From Conoideocrella luteorostrata (Eukaryota; Ascomycota; Sordariomycetes; Hypocreales; Clavicipitaceae): a stretch of DNA of 64,000 nucleotides. The notes below the pieces were generated by a model. That model had not been told where the DNA came from and ran no database searches. It saw only the letters and a program-made list of their open reading frames with translations. Below, one piece after another: positions 22,973-34,227 of the stretch (its first letter is position 1; the number at the start of each line of letters is the position of its first letter). The DNA is taken from the NCBI GenBank assembly GCA_032433595.1, contig JASWJB010000227.1, forward strand, positions 1 through 64,000, given 5' to 3'. Both the position numbers and the translations under genes were made by a program.

Positions 22973-24390
22973 TTGGGTGGGAGCTTCAAGGTGTAACCAC
23001 TCAGGCCGGGAGAAGCACAGAGAACACTCAAGAATGAGAAGAAACGTGCTCTGGTATTGCAGGGTTTGATGTTCGGGGAAGGAGGGAGCACGGCGCACGG
23101 CGTTGTAGCTGTTGCTCCAGGCCATTCGTGTGAGTTTGACCCCGGCGCCCAGTGCCGACACAGCAGCAGTTATATACTTGTATGCCCCATAGAAGCCCGT
23201 TCGGCTGTCTAGCCAACTCAACATATAACAAGAATCGCATTGCGTAGATGCTCAATTCCAGAATTGTGCAGCCGACGTACGTTCTCAGTATTCACACAAG
23301 GAACCGCGTAAGTAACTAGTTGCCGAAGTACGTTGCGGCTCGGAAACCTCACCACCAGGCATGTATCGCGGCCCTTAGCAATACCCCCCCCCGGACCAGC
23401 GATTCGCGCAATATTGCTTCTTGTGGAGGATGGCACGTGGACGAAGCTGTTGCTTCCTTTTGCTGTGTAGTCGTGGAATTGCATTCCGTGGCATTCTACG
23501 GAGTACTCCGTAGATACATTACCGTGGCGGCAATGAATGTCTATCTCGTTGCGGGGCACTTTGGTACCTGAGTACTTGAGTACGGAGCACGGAGTAGTTA
23601 GTTAGTGTGTACTGATTTCAGTTCTCCCCCGCCAATGAAGTGCTGATGTTGTTTGGCTGTCAACGATGTCAACGTGCCACGCAGAAGATGAGATTCATGC
23701 TTTCCCAGTCGTAATATCGTAGTCAGCAATACAGCATAATACACAGCAGCCGCTCTCCATACTCCGTGCTATACAATAGAATCTCGCAGCCTCCCAATCC
23801 TACTCCAATGGCACCGTGTAGTAGCTACGGAGCACAACATATCACCGCTGGTACTCCCTTACTCCTTGTTCAAGGTGAGCCAGCCAGCCAGCCAGCCAAT
23901 TTGCCGCCAGTGGCCTGTGCTCTCCCAGTGACAGGGCATCTACCTTCCGGTGGGGCACAAACGTCACTGATTCACCCGTCACGACCAGGTACCCCCCACC
24001 TGGCACCAAATGACGTAGCTCTCTTCCTACCAGAGCTGTCCCGCCAAGCTGCCCTTCCAGGTCCCGATCCAGCAGCACAGCTCACTCGTCATCAGTGCCC
24101 GGAGCTTCTTCCCAGCTGTCACATCCCACAAGGTTTATTAAGCCTCTCTCGCTGCTCCTCTTGCTTTTCCTTTCCCTTCATCATCTTCTCACTTCTCCAT
24201 CTCAACAATCCATTCCAATTCCTGAACTTCGCTTTCCCCAATTCCACCCGGAAACACACACACACACAACACTTCCATTCTACCTACAAGCTCAGACACG
24301 CACCGAGCTTCACCAATCTCGCAAGCTCTTTCTACGACAAAAGGTCACGCGATACCCCGCATCATCACAAACTCGTCAATCTTCTTCAAA
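22973..24390. other. Intergenic and 5' leader, no gene seen
   Basis: Contains an 18-bp perfect palindrome at 23496-23513, further TACGGAG-type copies near 23580, 23760 and 23824, and a CAGC-type short repeat near 23879-23897. From about 24130 the plus strand is CT-rich with a CA run (about 24257-24267), typical of a leader for the RTC3-like gene. A 226-codon frame over this stretch is Pro/Ser-rich, runs out of frame through the RTC3 start and is rejected. Confidence 0.55.
23496..23513. repeat. 18-bp perfect palindrome CTACGGAGTACTCCGTAG
   Basis: Two overlapping copies of the 9-bp motif form a perfect palindrome. The core is CGG-N6-CCG, the spacing used by some fungal Zn(II)2Cys6 regulators. 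The identical 18 bp recur at 30399-30416. Whether it is a binding site or an element scar is unknown. Confidence 0.8.
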
Positions 24391-24933
24391 ATGACCCGCG
24401 GCGAAACCACCCAGTCCAAGGTCCACTTGAAGGGCCGCAACGATGATTTTCTCGTCTTTGTCGATGATGTAGAGCAATACCAGAAGTGGTTGAAAGGCGA
24501 TACCTCCATCCCTTTGGCCCAGTTTGTCTCTAGCTTCAAGATCTTCCTAACACACAAGTATGTTGGACAAACCCCCCTACCCTGCCCCTTCCCTCCTTTC
24601 CTAATTTCAGCTTTTCCGCACCGTCACAGTGTGCTGCTGTTGTAATCTGGCTGGACCATTCGGTTGACACGACGATGGGGGAAAAGGCAAGGCACCCAAG
24701 GCACATATGACACCGCCCCTAAGGCCACACTCGCTGCTGAATTTGACACCGAGGATGAGAACGAAGTCATCAAGAAGATTCTTGAACGAGGCACCATGCA
24801 GACCATGGAGGTATGTTTCCAGTCATTTAAATACTCCCAAATGTTTTTTAGACATGGCCTGCTAACGAACTCATAGATGCCCGGTCGACAGGGTGTCACG
24901 AACGACAGCATGAGTTCTATGAAGACTCGCTAA
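24391..24933 (+). CDS. RTC3-like protein with SBDS N-terminal-type fold
   Basis: Three exons (24391-24557, 24687-24810, 24877-24933) give 115 aa. Intron 1 is 129 nt and uses an unusual purine-rich acceptor (GGGAAAAG). Intron 2 is 66 nt with a GCTAAC branch site. The protein starts MTRGETTQSKVHLKGRNDDF; joining exons restores FLTHKQGTQGTYDTAPKATL. This layout and length match the yeast RTC3/Yhr087w family (111 aa), small proteins like the N-terminal domain of the ribosome-maturation factor SBDS/Sdo1 and linked to RNA metabolism and stress. They lack the other SBDS domains, as here. The tail is Ser/Lys/Arg-rich (SMSSMKTR). Confidence 0.88.
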
Positions 24934-25215
24934 GGCCAAATCATGAAATGGCAGGCGTTGATTATGAGCTTACGGTTTAAGCATGGGATCTTTTCCGATA
25001 CTGGCAGATAAATGTACTTTTACAAAACAGAAAAACTCTGGTCACTGGCGACATGGAATAATGTGTAACCGCATGGCCATGTTGTCGTCATTCATAGCTG
25101 CTAGGTAGCAAATAACGGTACCGTGTGGCTGAAATGACTCTGTATTATGATTATTAATTATGCTGCCGTATTTAATAATATCCATCTTGGTTGTTCTTTC
25201 AACCACAAACACTGT

Positions 25216-28200
25216 CTACGCGGGATAGGCATCGGGTCGTTTAGGGAAATCAAAATAAAGAAACGTCACCGTGCCCGATGCATGTCCCAGAATAAGAATG
25301 TCTTCGCAAATTGCCAGCACATTCGATGTGTAGCTTGCCGGCAACAACATCAACAATCCTCGTCCCTCGATCCACACATCACCAAGTCTAGCTTCGGCTT
25401 CCATACCAGGAAACGAAACCGGCTTGTAAACAAACAGAGTATTATCTGGGGCTTTTTTGTTCAACGCGGATTGTTCAGATGCACTGCTCAATACAGAGCC
25501 AGCGGTCGTAACAAGAGTAGTGCCATCATCTGCAAATTCCATGTGCGAAAAGTACTCTTGCTGGTTAAGCACCTTGCGTCTCGAGCTGGATGCTGCCTCC
25601 AGCGCATATATGCAACCATTCCCACATCCCATCATGACAGCGGAGTCGTTTGGAGTAAATACCAGAGCAACGGGAAAGTCGGATTCCTCCATGTCAAATA
25701 CATGTGTCTGGTTGCCTGTTGAGACATCCCAAAGTGTGACAGCACCATCCTGATTCACGGAAGCCAAGGTCCTGCTATCATTCGAGAAGGTGATGCAGGA
25801 CTGAGTTTCGCTTTGTCCCCTGATCGGTATACTCGATCCTGTTTCAACCGTCCATAATCTGATTGTCTTATCATCAGAAAATGAGGCAACGGTCTTACCA
25901 TCTGGCGCAAAAGCAATAGTTCTGACGACCGAAGTATGACCTCTCCAGGTTTGGAGACACTCAGCACTCTTAATGTCCCACAATCGAACAGTCTTGTCAC
26001 TCGATGCAGAAGCCAGAGTTTGACAATCCGGAGAGAATGCAACAGAGTGGACATTATCCTTATGGCCGCTCAGACGATGCAAGCATTCACCTCGCTCAAT
26101 ATCCCATACCCGAATGTCCTTATCGTAGGAAGCAGTGGCTACAACAGTCTTATCAGGAGAGACGACCACATCTGCCACCCGACTATGATGGCTTTGCGCC
26201 CCCTCCTGTTTGTTCCAGTCTTTCATATCCAGAAGCCGGGTGGTGTCCTCTAGGCCACCCATGGCAAGGGTCTTAAGATCTGGTGACAAAGCGATTGTTG
26301 GCCAATTATTCCACCCCGGGCTGAAACTTCGCTTACAAGTTCCGCTCTCAATGTCCCAAACGCAGATTGTGCCATCAGTGGAAACTGACGCAAGAGTCTT
26401 GCTGTCAGCTGCAAACGTGAAATCACGAAAGGCCTCATCATGCCGCTTGAGCACGCGAGCACTGTGACCGGTGCCAGTGGCAACATCCCAAACCCCTATT
26501 AGGTTTTCGAGCAAAGAAACAGCTAGGATCTTGTTATCTGGCGATAGAGCAATGATACTCTTGGTCTCCCCTTTGGCAGTGAACACCTGGTGAGTAGATT
26601 CCGTTGCTGCGTCCCATATGTGAACTGTGGCGTCGCTGAGTACCATAACGACACTCTTGTTATCGGAGTGGAAGTTTGCGCAGGAGATTTTTCGCTTCTC
26701 CGGGTGCGTAATGCTTCGAATCTGTGTCTTGGTTTCCAGATTGCAGACATGCAATGTATGGCCATACACCGCAAGTATGGATTTGGAGTCGGGAGAAAAG
26801 CTCAGCTCCTCAGCCACACCGGTAGAGTCAGGGAGAAAGATGGTAGAACATTCTATCCAGGTCTCGGCATCCCATACTGTCAAAGAGCCTTCCGTACCTG
26901 TAGAGAAGAACTTGCCGTCCTCAGCAAATGCCACAGCGGTAACTGAGCCGTAGCGACCATCAAGAGTAACTGTGCTGGAGTCTCCTGTCTGATTTGTAGT
27001 AACCATGTTGCGAATGAAGCCTAGCCGTTCGCCCCATCCAAAAGTGCGAATGCTGCTTCCAACTGAACTAAAAAGCAAGGCCGTACCATAGGTTTGCAAA
27101 GCTGCCGCCTTGATGGTCGACATGTGGGTGATGAGGAACCTCTCTGAGTCCTTTAAGAAGTCTTCCAGTCCTGCAAAAGTTGCGAAGCGTGGCTAGGTAT
27201 ACGTGAGCTTGCGCCTATCTGAATGGTGTTCATATGATTCAGATCTCTTACCTGCGCAATAAGCATCCTAATGGACTCCAGCCCGTCGGATAGCTTCCCC
27301 AGTAGTGAGAGACTCTCGATCCAGCGGAGGAAGTATTTCTTCAAGAACGAAAGAACCTCTATAGGTGATAACAACTCGGTTGAGGCCGTCGACCCTCTTG
27401 AATCGCAGAGGTGATGCATCCAATATGTGCAAGAATAGGCGATAGCTGCCAACGGATCGTTATCGGACCCATTGATTGCATCGCCAAGAATTCTAGGAAA
27501 GTATCCATTACTGGGAAGACAATACATATTGTATCTCAGAGTGTGCTGCATTTCATCGAGTGAACGCTTAGCAATATCGGAATGACCTGGCGGAATGTTG
27601 CCTGTTTCAAGCAGCGTGCTGTAGTACTCACGCAAGTAATCCCTAGCAGACTGGTGAACCAAAGACACTACTCTGCCAGTCATGGCGAGCAAAGAACCAC
27701 ATGATTTGACAATGTTCAAAGGTTTGATAGGCGAGCCAAGACCGGCAACCACGCTAAGTTCCCGAAGAGCGAGAGGTCGGTACGCAAGATATACGGCGGC
27801 AAGTACGTTTTTGCAGCGAGTTTGTGTCAGTCCACGCTGCTCTTCGATCTTGGCCATCATGTAGCCGTACAGAGATGGCAGTCCTGGAGGTAACTTCTTG
27901 ATAGTTGCAACAGCGTCCTTGCTTTCCACACCCTGGAGCTCCTTGATCGCTATGGCAGCCCAGAGGAACGTGTTCGAAGCTCGTTCACATATCTCATTGG
28001 ACAGTTCTACCAATAGGGCTTCTTCATGATAACCAGGGATTTCTCTCAGCTCAGAGAGCTTGTACGTGATGTAAGCATGAACGGGTCCCTCCAACCTTTG
28101 GGCATCCAGCTCAACTAGAGCTTCATTAACACCTGGCTCCATTAAATCTAGTCCAGGTCTACTAGAAACCAGCCATCTGACCTTGTCCGAGAGATGAAGA

Positions 28201-29927
28201 GACTTGAATATCAGCTGAATCAAGTCGTTTACACTAATGTCACATTCGTCCAACGCGTCAACAACAAAATAAACTGGCATCAATGCAGGGTCCTTGAGCA
28301 TATTCTCGAACGCTTCGGACATTGCACCAAATGCATTTGAATCCGTAAAAAGAGATGAACCGGCGTACTTGTGCTTGGAGCGCAAGTGTTGGATTAGGCG
28401 CGGTTGCTGGACAAGCAGCATCCAGAGTAGACCTCGAAGAATTGCAGTTGCATTGTTTTTTGTCTGGTCTGCTGTGCCCTGACAGAAGTAGTACGACACT
28501 CTAGGGGCGAAGGCAGCTGAGTTAGTTGAAATCTCCCGGACAATGCCAATGAGAAGCATCGTCTTGCCGGTTCCTGGTCCTCCTTTAGCCCACAGCATGC
28601 GCCTAGCGTCAGGTTTCTGCCAATTGGAGAAAGAAGAAAACTCTTTGGTGCCCATGACCCATGAAAATGCAATATCAATCAGCTTGTCTTTCTTCCTCTC
28701 AAGTCTATCCAGTTCTTGCATGGGGTCAACGAGGAACAAGTCTCGGAGACAGGCCGAGTCTTTGTCGTCTGTCACCTTTTCCTTCTGGGCTGAAATGAAA
28801 TCTTGAAGATCCTGATGAATATTTCCCAGAGTTGATTGCATCTTGTCCCCATGCTGCATGAGTTCAGACAGGCGTTCGAGTGAACTCTGGGTATTGTACT
28901 GCACAGAGGCTGCTCTTAATGCCTCTTCCGCGGTCGTAATAGCCTTGAGGTCTGAGTCCCAGTTTTCCAAAGTAGCAAGCTCACGAAGATATGTAAGACC
29001 AGAGTTTCGGTAGTAGGAGCTGACGCTTTTCATCTGGTACAGCAACAAGCTCTTGTATAAATCAAGTACAAGTATCTCGAGCCGTTGCGTAACCATCACT
29101 GCAGGTTCCTTGCCTTCAACAATACTCCGTTCGTCGAGTAGGTGATCAACCAACGAACAGTACCAATTCATTCGAGAAACTACGTGTGTGATGCCGGCAA
29201 GATTCGCTCGTGACGCTTTAGCCGGATTTGTGAGAATCTGTCCGTCAATTAGCAGCCTGAAAAGAAAGCATGTATCTTTCGAAGTCAGCCCCGAAATTCA
29301 TACCTGTAGTCCGACGCACACCCCGGCCCATGGTAATGCCGCCTGGGGAACGTTCTGGATTGCCACATCAATAACTCCTCTGGCCTGGAGAACAAAACCA
29401 GCAACATCGCCCACACTCTGCGCCAATTTTGACTCATTGGCAAATTTCTCGCGGCCTTTCTTAACAAGGTCCCTCATATGTGCTTGGCGCTTTATGGGAT
29501 CCTTCAAATCGGCAGCCAGGGTTGACGCTTCGGCCCCAGGATGCTCGCCATCTTGGCCATCAATAGCAAGTGTCAACGCTTCCGCATACGACCTGACAAT
29601 ACCCGCCGTGGTACCGCCATCTTCCAAGGCATCATACGCGTCGTTCCAAAGCTGTTGAGACTGGGACGGAGCCTGGTCCTCATCGTCCGAGGAATCCCTC
29701 CGTATGACTCGAGCTTTGGCCGGTTCTGCGGCTTGTTGTGCAACAACAGCAGCCACTATCTGTTTGGGCAGTGCCCGAATCTCGGTTTGAACAACAGTGG
29801 TAACTGCTTTGACGGTTTGATCAACAGCCGACTTCATAAGGGTGGGTATCAGGGGCCCGGCCGGTTTGGGTGGCGCCGCGGTCGCATTTCCATCTTGCGT
29901 GCGGACTTCAGTTGCTGCGGACGCCAT
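25216..29927 (-). CDS. NACHT-WD40 STAND (NLR-like) protein
   Basis: Three exons (29927-29304, 29237-27252, 27192-25216) with introns of 66 and 59 nt give 1528 aa. Order: Ala-rich N-terminal extension; a fungal NACHT-associated N-terminal domain (about 90-330, PF17100-like, including NLAGITHVVSRMNWYCSLVD); a NACHT NTPase with Walker A GGPGTGKT at about 427 and a Walker B-like VYFVVDALDEC at about 530; helical winged-helix/linker region (about 600-900); and a C-terminal propeller of roughly 10-14 WD40 repeats (about 945-1500; clear units SGHKDNVHSVAFSPDC and RGHTSVVRTIAFAPDG). Fungal relatives act in non-self recognition and programmed cell death; the repeats sense ligands. Here repeats are degenerate rather than near-identical, unlike the fast-evolving HNWD type. 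Splice sites chosen restore LQILTNPAKA and LIAQPRFATFAGLEDF. The ATG at 30107 is rejected because that stretch carries the intergenic 9-bp motif. Confidence 0.92.
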
Positions 29928-31406
29928 ATTGCATTGATAGCAGTGCCTCTCGTGTTCGTGGCTGTACCACAGACGCCCCACCAAAACCACAAACAAATTA
30001 AGTAGAAGACGACAAAGATGCTGCTTGACAAGGGAATCTCTTTGCTCTTGACGTGTAGATGAGGATAAATAATTAACTAATGTCGAAAGAGCTACTCCGT
30101 ACTCCATCCTTCTCCTATCTTGCCTACCAACGAGGGCCTAATTGATGCGGGGCGTGGCACGATTAGTACAGGAGCAACCCAACAGGGTGCGGAGTACTTT
30201 GGCTGGCTATCTAAGACATTGGTACGTAATTTGCAGCTTCCCGCTTTTGAATTTTATAATGGTAGCACGCCGTAGTCATAAGGGCCAGCTGCAATTTCTC
30301 GTCTCTAATTGGCTATAAGAAACAGGAGATAATTGGTTCAAAGGCAATTGAAATCGTGTGCAGTCCGTGCCTGGACGTAAAATCTACAGAGCAACTAACT
30401 ACGGAGTACTCCGTAGGCTTTAGTCACATAATACAGTGGGCCACCAGTAATCCGGAACCAAGAAACAACCAAATCGTGTAAAGCAGTGGCTCGGAATTTA
30501 CTGCTGGGGTTCTGTAAATTCGGCATCTGGCTGCATCATTAATAAAGGCAGGCTCTCCTTGCCTGCCTGCCTTAAACTCGTGTCGTTACACCACGTGTCA
30601 TGTATGACTTATCGACTTTTACCTGTTTATTTAGCTGAATATTCTTTCAAGTATCAACCCAACCGACGACAAACTTCGTAAGCAGTGCATAGTTGTAGTT
30701 CTGCCGCCGCCTTCAAACGAATTGGAACCGATCCAGGTCGGAATACCTATTATGCACCACCGGCAGAGCTTGCCTAAACTATACTGTTCCATTCACGGAT
30801 GGAAGAATGATTACGGTGTTAATCCAGCCTACCACTTTACGTGGCATGAGATCTGAATTCACTGCCGCCGAAGCGGAACCCTCCTCATTGTCCAGAAATC
30901 CCTGGCCTTGCTTCTTCACCTCCACTGTCCATTCTTCGCCTTGGCTCTTGTAGATACTCGACTCGACGGGCTAGCTAATCCTTGATAATTGGCTGGATAA
31001 TATTACAATTTATCAGGTTTGTTGTTTCTGTAATACGCATTTGCGATATTACAATAACTCGTCAACTAAAAGATCATAACTGGGCATCATCGAGAATATG
31101 ACATGTTACATGGTTTGCTATTTACTGCCCTGCAATTTCTAAATGTATGCCGATATGTATTACAAACTTTTGAGGAACATGAATAATAGTTCCCTTGATT
31201 TACCATTGCTCTTGGATACGCAAAAAAGGTAATGCGCGCGCAAATCAACTTGCTCCTACACTTGGTCGATGGTAAAATCATCCACTTAAAGATGCTTCGC
31301 AGGACAAGGCTTGGCTTGCCAGACTCCTAATTAACGATTGCCAAGGATTTGCGGCACTTTTTGCCTCCTCGCCACTATGGGGATGAGTTTCAACCTCCAC
31401 ATAAAG
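29928..31406. other. Intergenic, no gene seen
   Basis: Between the NLR start and the RhoGEF end. It contains a TACTCCGTA copy at 30093 and the 18-bp palindrome at 30399-30416. No effector-like small gene could be supported next to the NLR. Confidence 0.55.
30399..30416. repeat. 18-bp perfect palindrome, second copy
   Basis: Identical to 23496-23513: CTACGGAGTACTCCGTAG. It lies about 470 bp upstream of the NLR start codon, oriented indifferently because it is self-complementary. Confidence 0.8.
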
Positions 31407-34227
31407 CTAAGGCGACCCTGCTGCAGACATGAAGGACCCTTGAGACCATACATTGTTGATTCCATTGACCAATTGGCCCTCCGGGACATACTCGGGACCC
31501 TTTTCAAACGTCGTCTGTGATATCGATGGACGACAATTTTCATCCAGAGATAGTCGTTTCCTTAGCCCCCCGGCTCTTCTGACAAAGGAGTTGGTAATAC
31601 TTGACACACTTAGCTTTCTTATGACAGTCGAGGCTGATGTCCTGACCAGTCGCTCGCTCCGCGACCGTGTCGCTATTCCAGGGAATGGCAGTATTTCTCG
31701 GCTCCACACGTCCGCCAGCAACGCCTCTAACCGCGCACGTTCAGTTCGAGAAGGTGAAAGATATGTTATTCGGGCCCTCGCAGCCAGTAGGGAGTGTGAT
31801 CGGTTGATGCTCAGCGGCGCCGAAGTAGTGCCATTAGTATTTCCAAGTCCACTCGTGTTCCTGAGAATTACTTGGTACAAGGCAGGTTTGGGAGAAATAG
31901 TCGTGGCTCTTCGAATAGAGAGCTGTCTTATGACGGGGCCTGTAGTGTCCTCGGTTAATTATGACAGTTGACACGAACCGAGCTGTAATACGAACCTGAC
32001 TTGCCGGCGACAGTACCCAAACTTTTAAGGCCTAAGTCCATAAAAGTATAGGAGGCCGTTTCTCTAAATCCCAGTCTCATTACGGGTGAAGTCAGCCGCG
32101 CACGCCATTCCATCTCCTCTTTGGGGCCACAAGCAGTCATGATCATTTCAAATAATTGGTTGTTCAACTCGAAAACGACCTTCCAAGAGAACGGAGCTGT
32201 GTGACATTGTAACCCTATCCCAACAAGTTATAAGCAATTAAATTCCTAGATAGTTCAAATCGAGTTAACTTGCTTACCTCGACCGTTGTCAGCATCTTCC
32301 ACTTTGAGTTTATGGACGTTGATACAAGCCTTTATGGTGTAAATGGGGTCTACTTTGCCTGCGCAAGCTAGACATAATATATCGCGGTAAAGTAGACATA
32401 TTAGATACTGTCCATCAACTTTATCTTCCTTTTGCCAGCAGACATGAAGTGTGCCGCATAGTCGTAGGTGACCAAAGGATCGGACGCGGTCTTTGGACAC
32501 AGAGTCAAAATTCTAGGACAACATCAAAATTCTGAGCATTTGTTCGCTTACTTGAAACAATCTTACCCTGTTCGGAAACACGAGGCGATCCTGCAGTAAC
32601 CAGGTTCGCGATAAAATGCTTCTCATATGCGGGTCACATGTCGCCTTGTTGATTTCGGCGTTTGCTTCCCGGAACCGTGCCAACACGCTTTCGGCAGCCA
32701 TATGCGCATTCGGACAGTCGGAAACAGGTGTAAATTTGAGAAGCTCCCCAAATAAGAGGGGATATTTGCAGATTCTCTGGATCGGCTGGTGAAGGTTTGT
32801 CAGCATTAGCACAGTATATGTCCTTGGGTGCTTACTTTGACGAGTAGATCTTTCAGGGTGGAAGCTCTTCTGGTGTCATGATCGCGCCAATTGGACGAGC
32901 TAAGCAGGACCGAGAGAGCTTCGAGCCCCTTTTGATTACACTCCCACCCGGGCAAAGCCTCAGGAATTAACGCGGTATCCTGAGTGATCATCTCGTACTT
33001 CGCACCGTATTCCTTGTATATAAAAAAACGGCCCATCTGTTAAAATGAGCATTCGAGCGTCTATTCGCCGTTCTGAAATACTTACCTTTTTCTCAAAGAC
33101 TCTCGAGACCTCGGTCACAATTTGCGGTTCAGCAAAGTATCTAGGGGAATTCGGAACATGTTCTGTTTGGAAATGATCCTGACAATGTACAGAGCATAGT
33201 TTCTCCTCTTTATCTCGTGCTGAAATATCGGAAGCAGGTATAGAGCTCCGGTAATAATTGAAGTCGAGATCATCCGAATGCGAAACAGCACGACAAAGCT
33301 CATTCAAGATTTCCTCATGGAGCTGCAGGATCTCACAAAGATTCTGGTTGACAGATCTCCTCAGTCCCAAATGCGAAGAAGGCAATGACGCCAACATAGT
33401 GACATAAACCTACAGTCTGTGTCAGTTTGAATTCTCTGGCGTGTTGGGATATCACAAACATTTAGAAGAAGACGTATATCCCCAATGTAGCTTTGCTCAG
33501 TATTTATCAGCTCTTCCAGAACCCGACGGCGTTTCAAGGCGCGATCCTGCTGTTCGGGATCCAATTTCTTTGGGCTTGCAGCTGAGAAAATATCATCAGA
33601 GACCTTTTGAGCGTCCAAAAATTCGATATCGCGATCCACGTGGGACTGGCATTGAGACAGAGCTGTGTGTCCCCAAGAGTCCGCAAGACTGACAGTGGCG
33701 CTCCGAACAGCAGAAACGAACTTGGAGAAGGAGCCGGATGAAGACTTGCAACGGGCTGGATAACAAGAGATTTTGTTCATATCGTCATCTTCCGGGGACC
33801 AAGACCAAGGCTGAATCTTGTTGCCTGGCAATGTACGTTTGGTAGGCAACTGCTTTGCTCGTTTTTGGAGGGAATCAATCCACTGATGGAACGGGGACCG
33901 GGGACACTTTCCGTCAGAAACAGCAACATCTGAGACGTCATCTTGCTCAATATTATTATGCGATTTCTGGTTGAGGTCTTTGCATGGAATGGATCGCGGG
34001 TCATGATCTTCGTTGGTACTTTCGATACTCTCAACGGCGATCAATGGCTTAATCTGCTTGTTTTTGTAGCGAGATCCATCGAAGGCTTGTTTGGGGCATC
34101 CGATCCATTGCGGTAATGCGAAACTGAAATTTTGCTTCACGATAGCTAGAGGACGGGTCGGCTGAGGAGGTCTAGGGACCTCCCGAGAGATGTGCGACGG
34201 ATAAAAGTTCGACAGGGCGACAGCCAT
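31407..34227 (-). CDS. Rho-type guanine nucleotide exchange factor (DH-PH)
   Basis: Seven exons give 832 aa: 34227-33460, 33409-33086, 33036-32836, 32785-32567, 32512-32278, 32214-31979 and 31922-31407, with introns of 49-63 nt. It should load GTP onto a Rho/Cdc42-family GTPase at the cell cortex. The Dbl-homology domain runs from about 230 (RRRVLEELINTEQSYIGDI, the CR1 helix) to about 500, with the CR3 motif STLKDLLVKPIQRICKYPLL. A PH-like domain follows at about 505-665 (GHLRLCGTLHVCW ... ELNNQLFEMIMTACGP). The Ser/Arg-rich tail has RARITYLSPSRTERARLEAL and DVWSREILPFPG, which I associate with fungal RhoGEFs. The start MAVALSNFYPSHIS at 34227 is preferred to the upstream hydrophobic frame. 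Exon 6/7 joining (donor TCG|GTTCGT) is the least certain junction. The target GTPase is unknown. Confidence 0.88.

Noticed and set aside
23766..24446. 226-codon Pro/Ser-rich frame over the RTC3-like start
   Set aside because: It runs through the leader and first exon of RTC3 in a different frame and lacks family resemblance.
29928..30107. Upstream extension of the NLR start to 30107
   Set aside because: The added stretch begins with the intergenic TACGGAGTA motif and is unlike the family; ATG 29927 gives a sensible N-terminus.
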